A DNA stretch of 64,000 bases, from assembly GCF_030445035.2 (NCBI RefSeq), contig NC_080677.1, positions 103,661,513 to 103,725,512 of the forward strand. Direction: 5' to 3'. Below the pieces are notes generated by a model. It saw only the letters and a list, made by a program, of their open reading frames with translations. It made no database searches and was not told where the DNA came from. The DNA comes from Dasypus novemcinctus. Taxonomy: Eukaryota > Chordata > Mammalia > Cingulata > Dasypodidae. The position numbers and the translations under genes were made by a program. This document shows positions 47,041 through 60,259 of the stretch, piece by piece (the first letter of the stretch is position 1; each line of letters starts with the position of its first letter).

Positions 47041-49350
47041 TCTTTTATTTCTTTTTCTCTCTTTTCTTTTCTTTCTTTCTTTTTTTTTTTTTGTACACAG
47101 GGTAAATTTTATTTTAGTGCAGGGTACACTTCACCCCATTAAAAATAAAATAAATTAATCAGTAAATTCTTGCCTGCTCACTTCTGGTTTATGTAAATAT
47201 GCCCAGCTGTAATGAATTATAGGCATTATTAGCTCACTCACAAAGGGAAGGCTTCATTCTAGAGCTCCACTGGTAACAAAAGCATCTGAAATAAACTGAA
47301 AGAAGGTGGTTTGATTTGTAAGGTTTTCACAGAAGTGGGATATAACTCACCCATATAGAGTTTCCTTATATGATTAATTTTATAGCAAGTTAAAAGAAGG
47401 AAGTTTGATTGGGAGAGTGAAAATATAACACCCGCTTTCTTCATTGTAAAGAAAATTCCCCAAGAGATGTCCCATACTCAGAGGGAGGCCCTCAGTGACT
47501 GGCCCTCAGTCACTCAGACTAGGTGGTTATACAGCACATGCTCCAGAAGCTGGGAAGGGGCAGAAAGCTGGGTGCAGGGCTGGGTCCTGGGATATAAAAT
47601 TAAGCCTCGAAGAAAGTTCTCCCCTTCTCCCCAATATCTCTCTGGGGGTGGGGAGGCAAGAGAGGTGAAACAGCATGTTCCTCACCTAGTTCACCTAGGG
47701 TGACACAGGGAACTTTATTCTTGAGGCTTATTTCCAAATGACCTAAGATTGCTCTTTGGCCATCAGAGGCTCCAGGGTTCCAGAGGATCGGGTCTGGCAG
47801 GTTATGCGTTAGCCAGCAGTGACATATGTCCATAAACTGGAGGTAAAAGCAGAAACAGAGACCCTCTTGAATTGACTCTTTTCCTTTGTCTAACAGAGCT
47901 TGGCAGTGCTCCTTGGCTTATAGTACCTTACATCTTGGATAAGTTTCTAGAAGTCTCTACAAGAAATGAAGAGTAATGACCAACTCTAACCCAAGGCTCA
48001 GGGGGAAGAACAGCAGCATTACAACCTGCTCTTAGGCCATAGTGGGTCTAACCTCTCCTCATCCCTTCTGTGGTTTTGGGAAAAGCTGTTAATAGCCCAT
48101 GGTTGCTGGAGGGAGGCTTGGGGAGTATGTGCTAGGAAGCTCTCACTCAGGCCTTTCCCTGAGCAAGAGGAATTCTTGAAGAGGTAGGGGTGCTCCCAGC
48201 ACTGCACCTCATCAGATCAGACTCCTGGAAACTCTAAGAAGAAAATGAACACAAACGGGGCAGGATTTAACAGATGCTGTTCAAATGTTAGTTCAGGCCA
48301 CTTTCAGCTGGGTTCTGGGAAAACAGGCATCTCTCCTGCCAGCTCCTTAAGTCCAGCTGGCCAGCTATTTGAAGGAATCAGCCCACCAAAGACCCTCCTC
48401 CTTGTAAACTGGGGAATGGGGCTTCAGGGTGCTTTAAGGATTCCTTTCTATTAGAGGGTACCAGCTCACTTGCTGGTCAGAAACAGCTCCTCGGGATTCA
48501 GGGAGTCCAGACACTCCATCCTTTCCTTACCTACTCCACCAACAATTTGAGCTGTCCAGGATCTTCACATTTCTGGTTGAAGAAGGCCCTCCAGAGGACA
48601 GAAGCCAGCCTATGATCATATGGAAGGATTCTATCATCATATCCCAAGACTGTTATTTGTCATGAGGCTCTTGCTTTTCTTCGGGATATAGAATTAATCT
48701 CCATGACTCTGCCATTCCTGCTCAACATCGTCCCACATAAAATGGACTGTGAAATTACCTGTGCATTTCCCATTCCGGTCTTCCTACTTCATTGGGACAA
48801 GACATATCCAAACATGAAGCAAGATTATAAGAAACCATGAATTGAATGTATCAGACATCTGACACTTTATAAAGAATTTAAAGAAGACAGTTTTCTCCAC
48901 ACAGCTAGTGGACATGCTTGGGGCCACAGCCTTAATCTTTCATTTATTGTACTTCAAAGGTCCTGTGAATGCCATGACTTATCTTTGTGAGGGCAACAAC
49001 CTTCTCCTCAACAGGCTATGAGGAATCCTTGGTAGTAGGAAGCTTATTTGTGATACTTCCTACTCAGCTACATGTCTCTTTCAGGAATGTGTACTTACTA
49101 CCACATACTGGGGACTGGTTCATCTGAGACCACTGGGAAGTGTCAGACAGTGTCTTGCCTCACTGTCCTTGGGTTGGAGACACAGGTGCCAATTGGCAGG
49201 ATACTGGCTCTACTAAGTCATGACAGTTTGGTTCCTAAGGACTCACAAAATCAACACCATGTTCCTCAACAACAGAGGATGTTATTTTTAAATAGAGGAA
49301 GATTGTTTATTTAAGAAGAGGAAAACTGGAATAATGCTTATTCTCAACCA
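47041..49350 (-). pseudogene. Candidate retrocopy of an unidentified mRNA 3' part
   Basis: On the minus strand the segment ends like a processed mRNA. AATAAA (47113-47108) is followed about 15 bases later by an A tract (seen as T run 47080-47092, extended by a CTTT-rich stretch to about 47050). Upstream, roughly 1.9 kb (47400-49320) has a higher GC content than its surroundings and matches no interspersed repeat that I know, as a 3' untranslated region would. The minus-strand frames (47600-47833, 48019-48207) show no recognised domain. The 5' boundary is a guess from the change in composition, and no target-site duplication was found. The alternative is ordinary unique sequence with a chance AATAAA and T run. 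Confidence 0.4.
47108..47113 (-). promoter_or_regulatory. Polyadenylation hexamer of the candidate retrocopy
   Basis: TTTATT on the plus strand, i.e. AATAAA on the minus strand, about 15 bases before the A tract. Confidence 0.5.
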
Positions 49351-52300
49351 GGCTTAGGTCAAATGCAGAGATAACTATTTGCAGTTATGATTGGCCCAAT
49401 AAAAGCTTTGTATTTATTTGACAACATATTCTTAAATGAGTCTGTCTGAAAGGCACAATTCAGCAATAGATTGATTCTCATGGCATTTTAAATCTTTGGG
49501 TGAGCTGCTTCAGGTTAGAAATTAAAACATCATATTATATATCTACTAAATGGAGTTTAGTGCTTCAGGCATGTGAGCTTGTCTAAAAGTCTTAACAAAG
49601 AGTATCTGTTTTGTAAATGTCTCTTAAAGTAGAAAGATGTGAGTTTAAATGTTATGACAAAAACAAAGAAAGGCATATGGAGAATAATAAAACTATAAAT
49701 TTAGGTTCATGACAAATGATATCACTCCAAACAGATCACTATTTTGAAAGAACAAATACACTTAAAATTTAATTTAGTAATATATAACTTTGTGAATTTC
49801 TTATTTGGAACTAAAATATTTGTGTCCAGTTTGAGAAGGTTAGATTCTTTCTACTATCATATGCCAATGGTATGAATTCTATTTTGCAATATTTAATTTC
49901 TTTTCTTGGATGGACAAATTATCCTTGTGTTCCCTGCAGCCAACTATAATGATTCCCACCAACTACAGTAATGAGGGCAGAGCTGATTAACTTTAGGCCT
50001 TTCTTCCAATAAAATGAGAAAACAAGCTACCCAGCAAAGTACAAAAATGTCTCTGTATGGTATGTGTATGTATGTGTGTGTATTTCTCTTTGAAACAAAG
50101 AAGAATATTCTTATCTTCCCTTCCAGCAAAAATATAAAAATGTCAGTGAACCTGCCAAAATGGTAATTGCCAATTGGTCATGGGATCAGGTCACTTGCCT
50201 GTCCTCCCTCAGCAGGAAAGGGTATTTGCATACTTGGCTTCAATTTTGTTTTGAAGGACAGCTGGGGTAGTGATTCTGGTCTCAGTGGGATGCAGAGGCA
50301 CCATCTTAAACAGCTTGAATTTAGCCCATTCTAAACAAATAGTCAAACTAGAATATCATTGAAAGACCTTATTTTATCCATATACTTAAATCATATATCT
50401 TTTACTTGATAGGCCATGATCAGTAGCCATTTGCGGTGTTTTGTAGATAGAAGAATTTCATCTGAAAACCTCTGTTTTGTGGTGCTTATTTTTTGAAGAA
50501 GAGACCATTCTTCTCTAGATGTTTATTTTGGGCTTTGTAAAAGAAGAAGGAACCATTTATAAAGAAGTTTAGGCTCAAGATATGCATTTATGTTTCCACT
50601 GGAAATTGCATGTTGATTAAACCCTACAAATCTGAATGCCCAATTTTCTGTATTTTGAACTATCATTATAGGCCTTGTGCTTTTATTCGTACTCTGGGGC
50701 AAAAAAAGATTGAAAAGAAATATGGCCTCTTCTAGGAAAGTTTCCAACATAGTTGTTGAGAAAATGATACCTAAAAGTATGCAGTTACTATGTTGGATGC
50801 CCATAAGTCATACTTCTTTTAGAACATTTATTCTATTTTAACGTAGTTGTTTGCATAACCAGCGCTCAAATTCATGACTACATTCTAGGTAGGAGATATG
50901 TCTTATACATATTTTTAATTCCTAGTATTGACACAAATCTTAACATATAGAAGGTACTCCATAACAATGAAAATCAAGATGAGACTGACTAGAGTAAGAT
51001 GATGGAATGATAAAGATTAATATAGATGGAAGCAATGAAAATATTATATAACAAGCATCTTTTGCAAACTACTAGTACTTGAAAACACCTTTTAAGATTA
51101 AAAACATTTAATGTTTCAAAAACTGTAACAACAATAACAAAACAAAAAACAGACTAGATCAAATTAATAGTTTATCTGTTAAAAAGAAGCATAAGAAGTG
51201 TTACAGTGGCCAATCCAATTTTTTTAAACTCATTTTCTTACTACATCTGACGTCTAATATATTCAGAAATCTGAGCTCCATAATGTCAATTTCAAAGTTC
51301 CTTTCAATAATTTGCATAAAATATGAACTTTTCAAGCATTCTTTTGATTTTTAGCTAAGGTTTATAACTATTTGGACTTGCATAGTATTAAAGAGGGTAT
51401 AAAGCAACAGTACTTAGGGGGAAAAAAAAACATCAGAGTCACTGTGGAAGTTACATGAGGTCCTTTAGGGACTGGAGCATGCTTTCTGTCATGTGCCATT
51501 TAAAAAATTTTACTCACAGTTAGTGCCATCGGGCAATGTTGGTACATGGATTTGCTGGCCAGTGCTTAATATTTTGTATTGAAGTTCTAGTAGAAAAGTC
51601 ACAAATGTTCATTCCCTCTAAATGTTTGCCATAGTTTATGTGCATATTTGTAATAGCTATTCTTCATAAATATTTTTATATTATGTTGACATAACAACAT
51701 GTGTCTCCATAGCTCAGCTGCAAGGTCATCACCTATATAGACTGTACTAACACATTCCCGCAAATTATTTAGCTGGTATTAAAGAAAAGGACAAAACATA
51801 AACATGTATTAAAATTTATCTCTGACATTAAGAATAAGTTCAATAGTTGAAATACAGCAATTATTGCAGCCATATTGAGCTGTGGCACAGCCTGTAGATT
51901 TGATTTCAGAGTCGGCTAATGCACATGACCCAGTGAATAACAATGTATCTACTGTACTCAGAAAATGAAGAGTTGTTTCAACTATATTTCTAGAAATCTT
52001 TTTTTTCTTTCACCCACTTATTTAATAAGGTTTAAAAACCACGGCTTACATCCCATCTGATTTCTCATTTATAGCATGTTTCTTCCAAGAGGAAACTTTA
52101 ACAGCTCCAGAAAAATGAATCTAATGAGCAATATAAACAGAAGTCATAACAATGTCCTTCATACTCAAATTTGGCTTGAATATCTCCTTAGTGGAATGAA
52201 TGGCAAGGAATGGAGTTTCTTCATCATTGAAAATGAGTGAAAGGTAGGAAACAATTGAAGGAGAAGAAAAGAAAATGGCAAAGCACTTCATAAGGATAAA

Positions 52301-53802
52301 AAAAGGGAATTATTATCAAAAGAAAAATATTAAAGTTATTGATTTTTTAAATTATTGTTTAAGATCAAATGTAGAGAGTAATATTCTAGAATTTAAACAA
52401 TTAATTCCTTTCTTTGTGATTTAAAACAAGTTAAATCCACAATGATTTTAATAATCCTGTCTTACAGGTATTTTGAGGATTTACTCTATAAATACATATA
52501 ATTGCTTCCAGGCGTTTGGGCATTTTGTAGGTATTCAAGAAATGTTAGTTATCAACATCTTAAAAAATGTTTAGAATGTTTACTTGGAGGTGTGAAATTG
52601 ATGAACAAGAGAGACACTGACCTTGGGTGCATGGAAATGGTATCTTCAAGGAAAAAGCCAGATTTCAGGACCATTAAGAAATAACGCTGAGAAAATGAAT
52701 AAATAGGGGTTAGGGTTCACTTTATAATGGCACAAGCGCTAGAGGCCACAGTACTTAGATTTTATAGGCAGCAGAATTTTTTGGACTCAGGGACAATACA
52801 GACCAGAGCATCAGTTCTCGTGAGTTCCTGCCCACATAGGGCTCATCCTTATTCCAAATCAAGAGTTCACCAAGTTGTGCCTCCAAACTTCGATTTCTGT
52901 CCCCTAGCCCAGCAAAACTGTTAAAGGTATTTTTCAGTCTCTCAACTTATTTGTTGTTTCATCATGAAAATATGAACACAGAAGAAGCCCTAAATTTGCC
53001 TCTCCATCTCCACATATCCTGGCCAGGCAATTACTCATGATCTCATTATTTCTTTTATGCTTTCAAGCAGATGGTTTGTCTAGATTTTCTAATTGTTCTC
53101 AGCAGGAGTTTTAGCCCAAATTGTAGTCTTCCTTTACTGAAACAAAGACTAATTACCATCAATAAGTACTTTTTAAAGATGAGAAGTAAAATTGTAGGGA
53201 GTATCAAAGGGAATATAAATAAAAGGACTGCTCCTTTCTTGTACATCCTAGAACACATTATAAAAGAGATGGTGGCTGACTTGATGCTACATGTCCCCCT
53301 TTATTCCAATCATGAGAGGCAATGGAGAATGTAAAAGAAGATCACAAACAGATTTTGGGCTTCAGAGACTCACTTTACGGAAGTTTTCAGATTTACTTGT
53401 GAAAATCTGCCTATAACTCCTGACCTAATCATACTGGGATATTTTAAATTTGTCCACACAGGCAGTGAATTTGTCAAACTTTCAGCTGGTTTGTTAATGA
53501 AGAGGAAGCATTTATAAGAATTTTGTTTAATTCCCTTCAATTTGGGGAGTGAACTTTTTTATGTTACAAAATATCATTTAATGTCTTCTTATGAATTTTG
53601 TTTTCATAAATATGCAGTGAACATAAGGTTTTTGTTTTATATGTAGTATTATTTTTAGCTTTTTTAATGGTCTGACATATAATCACTCAAGTTGTATGAA
53701 ATTTTAGGAACACTGAAGGAAATAAAGCAACTTTTACATCCAAATCACTACTTAAAGACAGCAAATGTGTGGGAATAATCTAAGCATGTTTATACTCATC
53801 TT
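49351..53802. other. Long unique stretch, nothing firmly recognised
   Basis: About 4.4 kb of AT-rich DNA. A (TG)n-like run lies at 50058-50083 and a possible L2 3' end scrap at 50880-50960 (TTTTAATTCCTAGTATTGAC). Open frames here are short and featureless. Confidence 0.5.
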
Positions 53803-53816
53803 AAATATAAAACTGA
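53803..53816 (+). repeat. Target-site duplication, left, of L1
   Basis: AAATATAAAACTGA, identical to 60260-60273. The preceding CTT gives a TT/AAA-type junction typical of L1 endonuclease. Confidence 0.88.
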
Positions 53817-55430
53817 GGGGAGGGAGCATGAGAGCAGGAGCCACTGGAAGGCGGTTATGCCTGTCCTCAGGACCAGCAAAGAGACTTTACTGTTTGCAGG
53901 AGGGCCACTAGGAACAGGTACCCCCACCCTGCAGCCCCCCTGCAGTCCCAGGAGTGTGTGTGCGAGCTGGACGCAGGGCCCACCAACGTCCTGCCAGCTG
54001 ACTAAAAAGCATCCACACAGCTCTCCAAGAAAGACCCACATGGACCCAGGACCGGCTGAGGGGTGACATGATGCTGAAAGAAGTGTCTGGATGTCGATCT
54101 GGAGAGACTGCGACAAAATTAGTGCTTCCTCAAGGTAAAACTGCAGGTTTCTAACACTGAACTCGGAAGCTGTGGGAAGGTAAATCTCTTCCCCTAGGCC
54201 AAAGGGCTGCAGCTCCCACTGAGAACTACTGGCCACAAGGCAGAGTTCACAAGCCCTGTGTTCCCCTAAACATATGAGCCTTAAGCCCGTGTTCCCTGAA
54301 CCACTGCAACCTACATCTCACAGACCCACGTATCCCGAGTCCACATTCTCCCAGGCCTCTGTTTCCCAAACCCAGTACTCTGGAAATCTGGCATAGGCCT
54401 AGCCCCTGGGCTAACTCCAGGAGTGGGAGGGGTTAGGTGGGCGGTACAGAGGGGCCCAAGGAGTGCAGGTTCATTTTTCTGGTCCCCCACTTTTACTGAG
54501 TTTGTAGGAGCGTATCAGCTGACTTGGGGAGAGCCTAGCAAGAGAGGAGAGGTGAATCTGCTGAGAGAGCCTGATTTACCTAAATGTCCTGGGATAGGAA
54601 ACTTGGTTGGGGAGAACGTGGAGTCAGAAAACTAACTAGCCCCTCTGTAGCACACCTAAGGGAGAGGGACAGTAGGCTCTGTTTTGCAGGTTTACAAAAG
54701 TGTATTTGGGTTCCTGGCAAGGGGTGGGTGCTCTCTGTCAAGAAATTAAGAAACATTATTTTCTGAGGAGAGTCAGGTCACCAGGGACCCATTTGAATCT
54801 CCTCAGGAGCCCTCACACAGCCTTCCTGCTGCCCTGGGAGAGGGGAAGTGAGGAAGGGAGAAAGGTGGAAGGTTAGACTCCTAAGCAGTTTATTCAACTG
54901 CAAAGAGGATTTCTTCCTTGAAGACTTGTCTGGTCTTTCTTATTGACTTGTTTTCTTGTTTCTTCTTCCACTTTATGCCCCCATGGCCCTTTTATTTGTT
55001 TTTTTTTTTTTCCCCCTTTCTCTTTCTCTTGCTTGCTTTTTTTCTTTCCTTCTTTTTTCTTTTTTTTATATTAGGAACTGCAGGCAACAATTCTTATTTG
55101 TGGTGATTCCTCATCTTCAATTTCCTACTTCCTGTGTGCACTGATTTTGGATACATCTCTATCCCCTTTCCTTTACACCTTTTTATCCTCCATCATTTAT
55201 TGTTTCTCTTACATTCCACCTCTTTTCATTTAGCCCCCAATATTTATGACTTTTTAGCTCTAATACCCCTTTTCTGTTTCTTATCTTTTATTCGCTCTTT
55301 ATATTATTGTCCTTTCTTTTCTCTTTACCTTTCTCCAGAACACACTGGCCTTTTAATTCATACTATATTCCTCCCCATATTCAGTTTACTATCCCATTAT
55401 AGGTATTCCACTGTTTTACTGTTATAATAC
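53817..55430 (+). promoter_or_regulatory. L1 5' region (putative 5' UTR/promoter)
   Basis: Position next to the target duplication and GC-rich composition (TGCAGCCCCCCTGCAGTCCC near 53930) fit an L1 5' UTR. The second half is strongly pyrimidine-rich (T/C runs 54988-55070). Identity as promoter is inferred from position only. The 146-codon minus-strand frame (53796-54236) and others here are not genes. Confidence 0.55.
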
Positions 55431-55433
55431 CCC

Positions 55434-57635
55434 AAGGAAAATTACAGACAAATCTCTCCAATAAACCTAGATGTGAAAATCCTCAACAAAATACTTGGTA
55501 ATCACATTCAACAACACATTAAATGAATTATACACCATGACCAAGTAGGTTTCATTCCTGGTATGCAAGGATGATTCAAGATAAGAAAATCAATTAATGT
55601 AATACACCACATAAACAGATTGAAGGAAAAAAGCCACATAATCATATCTATACATGCAGAAAAAGCATTCAATAAAATACAGCAGATTTTCTTGATAGAA
55701 ACACTGCAAAAGATAGGAAAAAAAGGAAACTTTCTGAACATGATAAAGGGTCTATATAAAAAAACCCACACTAATATCATTTACAATGGTGAAATCCTAA
55801 AGTCTTTCCCTCTAAGATCAGGAACAAGGCAAGGATGTCCACTATCACCCTTTCCATTTAACATTGTGTTAGAAGTACTTGCTTGAGCACTGAGGCAAGA
55901 ACCAGATATAAAAGGGATCCAAACAGGAAAGGAGGAAGTCAAAATTTCACTACTTGCAGATGACCTGATCTTATACATAGAAAGCCCTGAGAAATTTATA
56001 ACAAAGCTTCTAGAGCTTATAAATTAGTTCAGTAAAGTCTCAACTTATAAGGTAAACCCACAAAAATCAGTAGCATTTCTATACACTGAAAATAAGCAAT
56101 CTGAGGAGGAAATCAAGAAACAAGTACCATTTACAATAGTAAATTAAATAATCAAATATCTTGGATAAGTTTAACTAAAGATGTAAAGACTTAGACACAG
56201 AAAACTACACAACACTGTTCAAGGAAATCAAAGAAGACCTAAATAAAATGAAGAATATTCCCTGTTCATGGATAGGAAGACTAAATATTATTAAGATGTC
56301 TATCCTACCAAAACTGATCCACAGATTCAATGCAATTCCAATAAAAATCATCACAACATTTTTTATGAAACTAACTATGAAATTTATTTGGAAAGGAAAG
56401 AGTCCTAGAATAGCCAAAGACATATTGAAAAAGAAAAATGAAATTGGAGTAATCATACTACCTGTCTTCAAAGCATACTATAAAGCTACAGTAGTGAAAA
56501 TGGCATGGTATCGGCACAAGAATAGACACATTGACCAATGAAACTGACTTGAGAGTTCTGATATAGATCCTCATATATACAGTCATCTGATATTCAACAA
56601 GGCCATCAAGCCCACTCAACTGGGAGAGAATGGCCTCTTCAACAAATGGTGCCTAGAGAATTGGATATCCATATGCAAAAGAAGGAAAGAGGATTACCAT
56701 CTCACACCTTATACAAAAATCAACTCAAGATGGCTGAAAGGCCTAAATATAAGAACCGAGACCATAAAGACCTTAGAAAATAATGTAGGGAAGCATCAGA
56801 GGACCTCATAATAGGAAATGGCCTCATGAACTTCACACCCAAAGCACAAGCAGCAAAAGAACAAATAGATAAATGAGGTTTCCTAAAAATTAAAGCCTTT
56901 TGCACCTCAAAGGAGTTTGTCATGAAAGTGAAAACAGAGCCTACCCAAAGGGAAAAAAATATTTGGTAACCATATATCTGATAGGAAACTTATATCCTGC
57001 ATATATAAAGAACCCCTATAATTTGAAAATAAAAAGACAAACAACCCATTTGAAAAATTGGCAAAGACCTGAGCAAATGCTTCTCCAAAGAAGAAATACA
57101 AATGGCTAAAAAATACGTGAAAAAATGCTCAAAATCAGTAGCTAATGGGGAAATGCAAATCAAAATTACAATGAGATACCATCTTACTCCCATAAGACTG
57201 GCAGCTATGAAAAAAAAAAAAAGACAAAAACTAGAAGACTACAAGTGCTGGAGAGGATGTGGAGGAATGGCAACACTTGTCCACTGCTGGAGGGAATGCA
57301 GAAGGATCCAGCCATTCTGGAGAACAGTTTGGCAGCTTCTCAAAAAGTTAACTATAGATTTGCCATATGATCCAGCAATTCCGCTGGGTATATATCCAGA
57401 GGAACTGAAAATAAGGACACAAACCGATATATGCACACCAATATTCATAGCAGCATTATTCACTATTGCCAAAAATTGGAATAAACACAAATGCCCATCA
57501 ACCAATGAATGGATAAATAAAATGTGGTATATACATACAATGGAATACTACTCAGCTATAAGAAGGAATGCAGTACAAACTCACTTGATAACATGGATGA
57601 ATCTTGAGGACCTTATGTTGAGTGAAGCAAGCTAG
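55434..57635 (+). pseudogene. L1 ORF2 remnant: reverse transcriptase to C-terminal domain
   Basis: ORF2 of L1 normally encodes an endonuclease, a reverse transcriptase and a cysteine-rich C-terminus that copy L1 RNA at the target site. Here sequence starts in the RT domain: VGFIPGMQG near 55540, KAFNKIQQ near 55660 (an aspartate of the usual DAEKAFDK motif is replaced), [10 protein letters not shown] near 55827, and the catalytic ADD triad at 55956-55964, preceded by L instead of F. A stop codon (TGA near 55884) separates the last two. The final open part, 57102-57635 (177 codons), carries the C-terminal pattern: CWRGCG, HCWREC, DLPYDPAIPLGIYP and MWYIHTMEYYSAI. Frameshifts and stops between 55886 and 57102 break the frame. 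It is not functional. Confidence 0.88.
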
Positions 57636-60259
57636 GCATTGAAGGACAAATACTACATGACCTCTCTGATATGAAACAAGCAAACCAAACTGTCTCAGAG
57701 AACTAGAGACTGGAAGATAGGCTTAAAGGAACTTTGGGGGGTGGAGAGGAAGGTTGTGAGCTAATGCCTACATGGGTGAAGTCTGTGATAAGTTGTAGGT
57801 AAGTATTTGTACAGGGAAGAGATAAGATGGGGGCATAGGGATACCATTGGGTGGAGCTTTGAGGGCTTGAGGGGAACTAGGGTTGGGAGGATAGGTCAGA
57901 TGGCCTGAGGAATTGGGGGGACAGCTGGGGGAGAACAGTTCAATATGGGAGAATCTCAGGTATATGGTTGAAACTATACGGTTGGGAAAACTCTTTAGAA
58001 AATATTAGGAAGGATTACATGTTTAAAGTGCTTAGAGGTGGGCATCTGGCACAGGGGTAGGCTGCTAGGGAGTATGTGAGTGCTCAGTTTGTCATAGTGT
58101 GTTAAATCATTGGGTGGAGTCCATACAATGACTATGAAGGTGTACCCATGTCCTGGGGAGACCTGATGTTCTCAAACGGAGAGAATTGTGTCCCTCAAGA
58201 GAATCGGTGACTCCCCATGGCTTAGGGCAGTCTAGTGTGTCAAGCCCTCAACATTGTTGTAAGTATCTGTAAATCCAGTCCCTCAAGTGATGAAGATTGT
58301 TTGTCACTGTGGGCCCTGAGGGCAGGGGGAGAGAGGTAAAGAATAGGTGGAAGCAGGGCAACTGGGGGGCAATGGGAATGCTCCACAAGATCTTGTAACA
58401 ATGGATATAGGACATGTTAATGTACAACAAAAAGGTATTCAAATCTATAAGCTAAAATGTAAACAATAATGTAAAACATCAGGAAACTAAAAATTTAGAA
58501 AATTGTACGGTCTAACATATAAACCATAATGTAAACCAAAATGGAACCATGTTTGAAAGCGATGTTTCAAAATCTGTACATCAGCTGCAGCAAATATAAC
58601 ATGGACATGTAAAAAGATCATTGCTGGGGAAGAGGGAAAGAGTTTGATATTGGATATAAGGGAGTCTTACATATTTCTAATCTTTAAACGCATCACTATA
58701 TTTCATTTTCCTATTACTTGAATGGCAATATATTAGGCTTCATTGTTGAAGAAGTTTTGGGCCACAGAAAGGTTCAACTATGGCAGGGGAAGAACACTGG
58801 TGTGGGGTGTTATTGCTGGGGGGGGGCACATTGGGAGGGAGTTCTCCAGGGCATGTATATAGGGGACATAAAAATGTTTGGATAGCAGTTACAAATGACA
58901 ACTGAAGGAGTGCTGAGTTCCTAGCCAGGGGAGCTCTATCACATTCCCCAATGGAACAGCAACAATCCCCCAAGTACAACAGCAAAGGCCAAAAAAGAAG
59001 GATTTTCCAACAATGAACCCTTGATACTGATGACTATGCTTATGAGTCTGTGTGCCTGAAATATGAACTAGGCCTAGAGTTGCAGGGTGTCTAGGAGGCT
59101 CCATGTTCCTCAGATGTGGCCACTCTCTAAGCTAAACTCAGCATGTAAATGCATTACATTCCCCCCAATGTGGGATATCCTCAGCAGGATCCCAAAAACA
59201 GCCAAAGTGGATACAACCCCAGGTACTGATTCTCCTGAGGGCTACGGAGGCCCACAGGGATATGGTCATGGCAGATAGCTCTGGAGCTCAGTACCATGTC
59301 AGTGGGCCCTACTTTGGAATCTGTGTACCTGAGTGTGATGGAGTTGGACTCAGATGTGACCTTTCTACACACGCCTCTTCTGTCACTTTTACTGAACCTT
59401 TGGTTGGTGCTAGCATTGTTGTATACACAGGAGACTTGAATCTCTGGACCGTCCATGTGCCAGCTGGGCCCTGAGCCTCAGCAGAGTTGCAACCTCTACT
59501 CTCTGGTTCATTGGACTTATGCAGGTCAGCTAACAGGGAGGCGAAAATGGTCAATCACCACACCAGGGAGCTGAGAGTGCCTACATCTGGAAGCAGGAGA
59601 ATTGCATCCATCATCCATGTGGAATCTAAGCCCCCTCTCAATATAGAGGTGGAGTGGACCTCACTATCCCAGGGCCTACACAATGGAGGAATAAAATATG
59701 GATTAGAGTGGACTTACTGATTTTCTACTATAAAACTTTTGTGACTACTATTAGAAGAAATTGTATCATTGATGGGGACAGTGACCACAGTAGAGGGCAA
59801 CTTCTCACTCCCTAGTGGGAAGAAGAGATGTGATGAGGGGACTTTTTTGGGGGTTTGGAGTTGTCCTAAATGATATTGCAGGATCAGATGCTGGACATTA
59901 TATATTCTGCCATAACCCAGTGAATGTACCAGAGGAGAGTGTAGACTACAGAGTAAACTATTATCCACGTGGTGCAGCAGTGCTCCAAAATGTGTTCTCT
60001 GAGTGTGATGAGTGTGCCACAATGATGGGGGATGTTGTTAGTGTGGGAAGAGTGGGGTGGGGAGGTGGGGGATGCAGGGGAACCTCATGTTTTTTATAAG
60101 GTAACCTTTTTTGTGATGAATGTATCTTCAAAAAAATACAATTTATAAAAATGATGGGGGTGGGGAGGTGGGGTCTGGGTTATATGGGAACCTCTTATTT
60201 TTTTTAAGGTAACATTCTATGTGATCTATTGACTTTAATAAAAATTTAAAAACTTAAAA
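57636..60259 (+). mobile_element. L1 3' untranslated region (about 2.6 kb)
   Basis: It follows the ORF2 stop and runs to the A-rich end before the target duplication. The terminal G-rich/TAAGGTAAC module occurs twice (about 60026-60139 and 60151-60250). Homology with the minus-strand L1 end at 62887-63450 is clear (for example the GCATCCATCATCCATGTGGA block versus GCATCCAGCATCCAGGTGGA). The open frames of 60-102 codons in it are chance frames. Confidence 0.8.
60026..60250 (+). repeat. Duplicated L1 3' end module with G-rich tracts
   Basis: Unit 1 has GTGGGGTGGGGAGGTGGGGG and AAGGTAACCTTTTTTGTGAT; unit 2 has GGGGGTGGGGAGGTGGGG and AAGGTAACATTCTATGTGAT. The G runs could form G-quadruplexes, as known for several L1 3' UTRs. 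Confidence 0.75.

Larger units (their letters stand above)
53817..60259 (+). mobile_element. Xenarthran L1 with both ends but internally deleted
   Basis: A single insertion is bounded by a perfect 14-bp direct repeat. It opens with a GC-rich, CpG-containing 5' region (53817-about 54880), then a pyrimidine-rich region (about 54880-55430). At about 55433 it passes straight into ORF2 reverse transcriptase sequence; ORF1 and the endonuclease domain are absent. ORF2 ends at 57635 and a long 3' untranslated region follows to an A-rich end. The direct repeats at both outer ends argue that the deletion arose in the RNA before insertion or inside the element later, not by 5' truncation. Scattered stop codons show it is dead. 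Confidence 0.85.

Noticed and set aside
52705..52720. GGGGTTAGGGTTCAC, telomere-like repeat
   Set aside because: Only about one and a half TTAGGG units; not an interstitial telomeric array.
53796..54236. 146-codon minus-strand frame in GC-rich DNA
   Set aside because: It crosses the L1 target-site duplication and lies antisense in the L1 5' region, so it cannot be an old gene.
59181..60099. Several overlapping frames of 63-102 codons on both strands
   Set aside because: All fall within the L1 3' untranslated region, whose homology to 62887-63450 explains the sequence.
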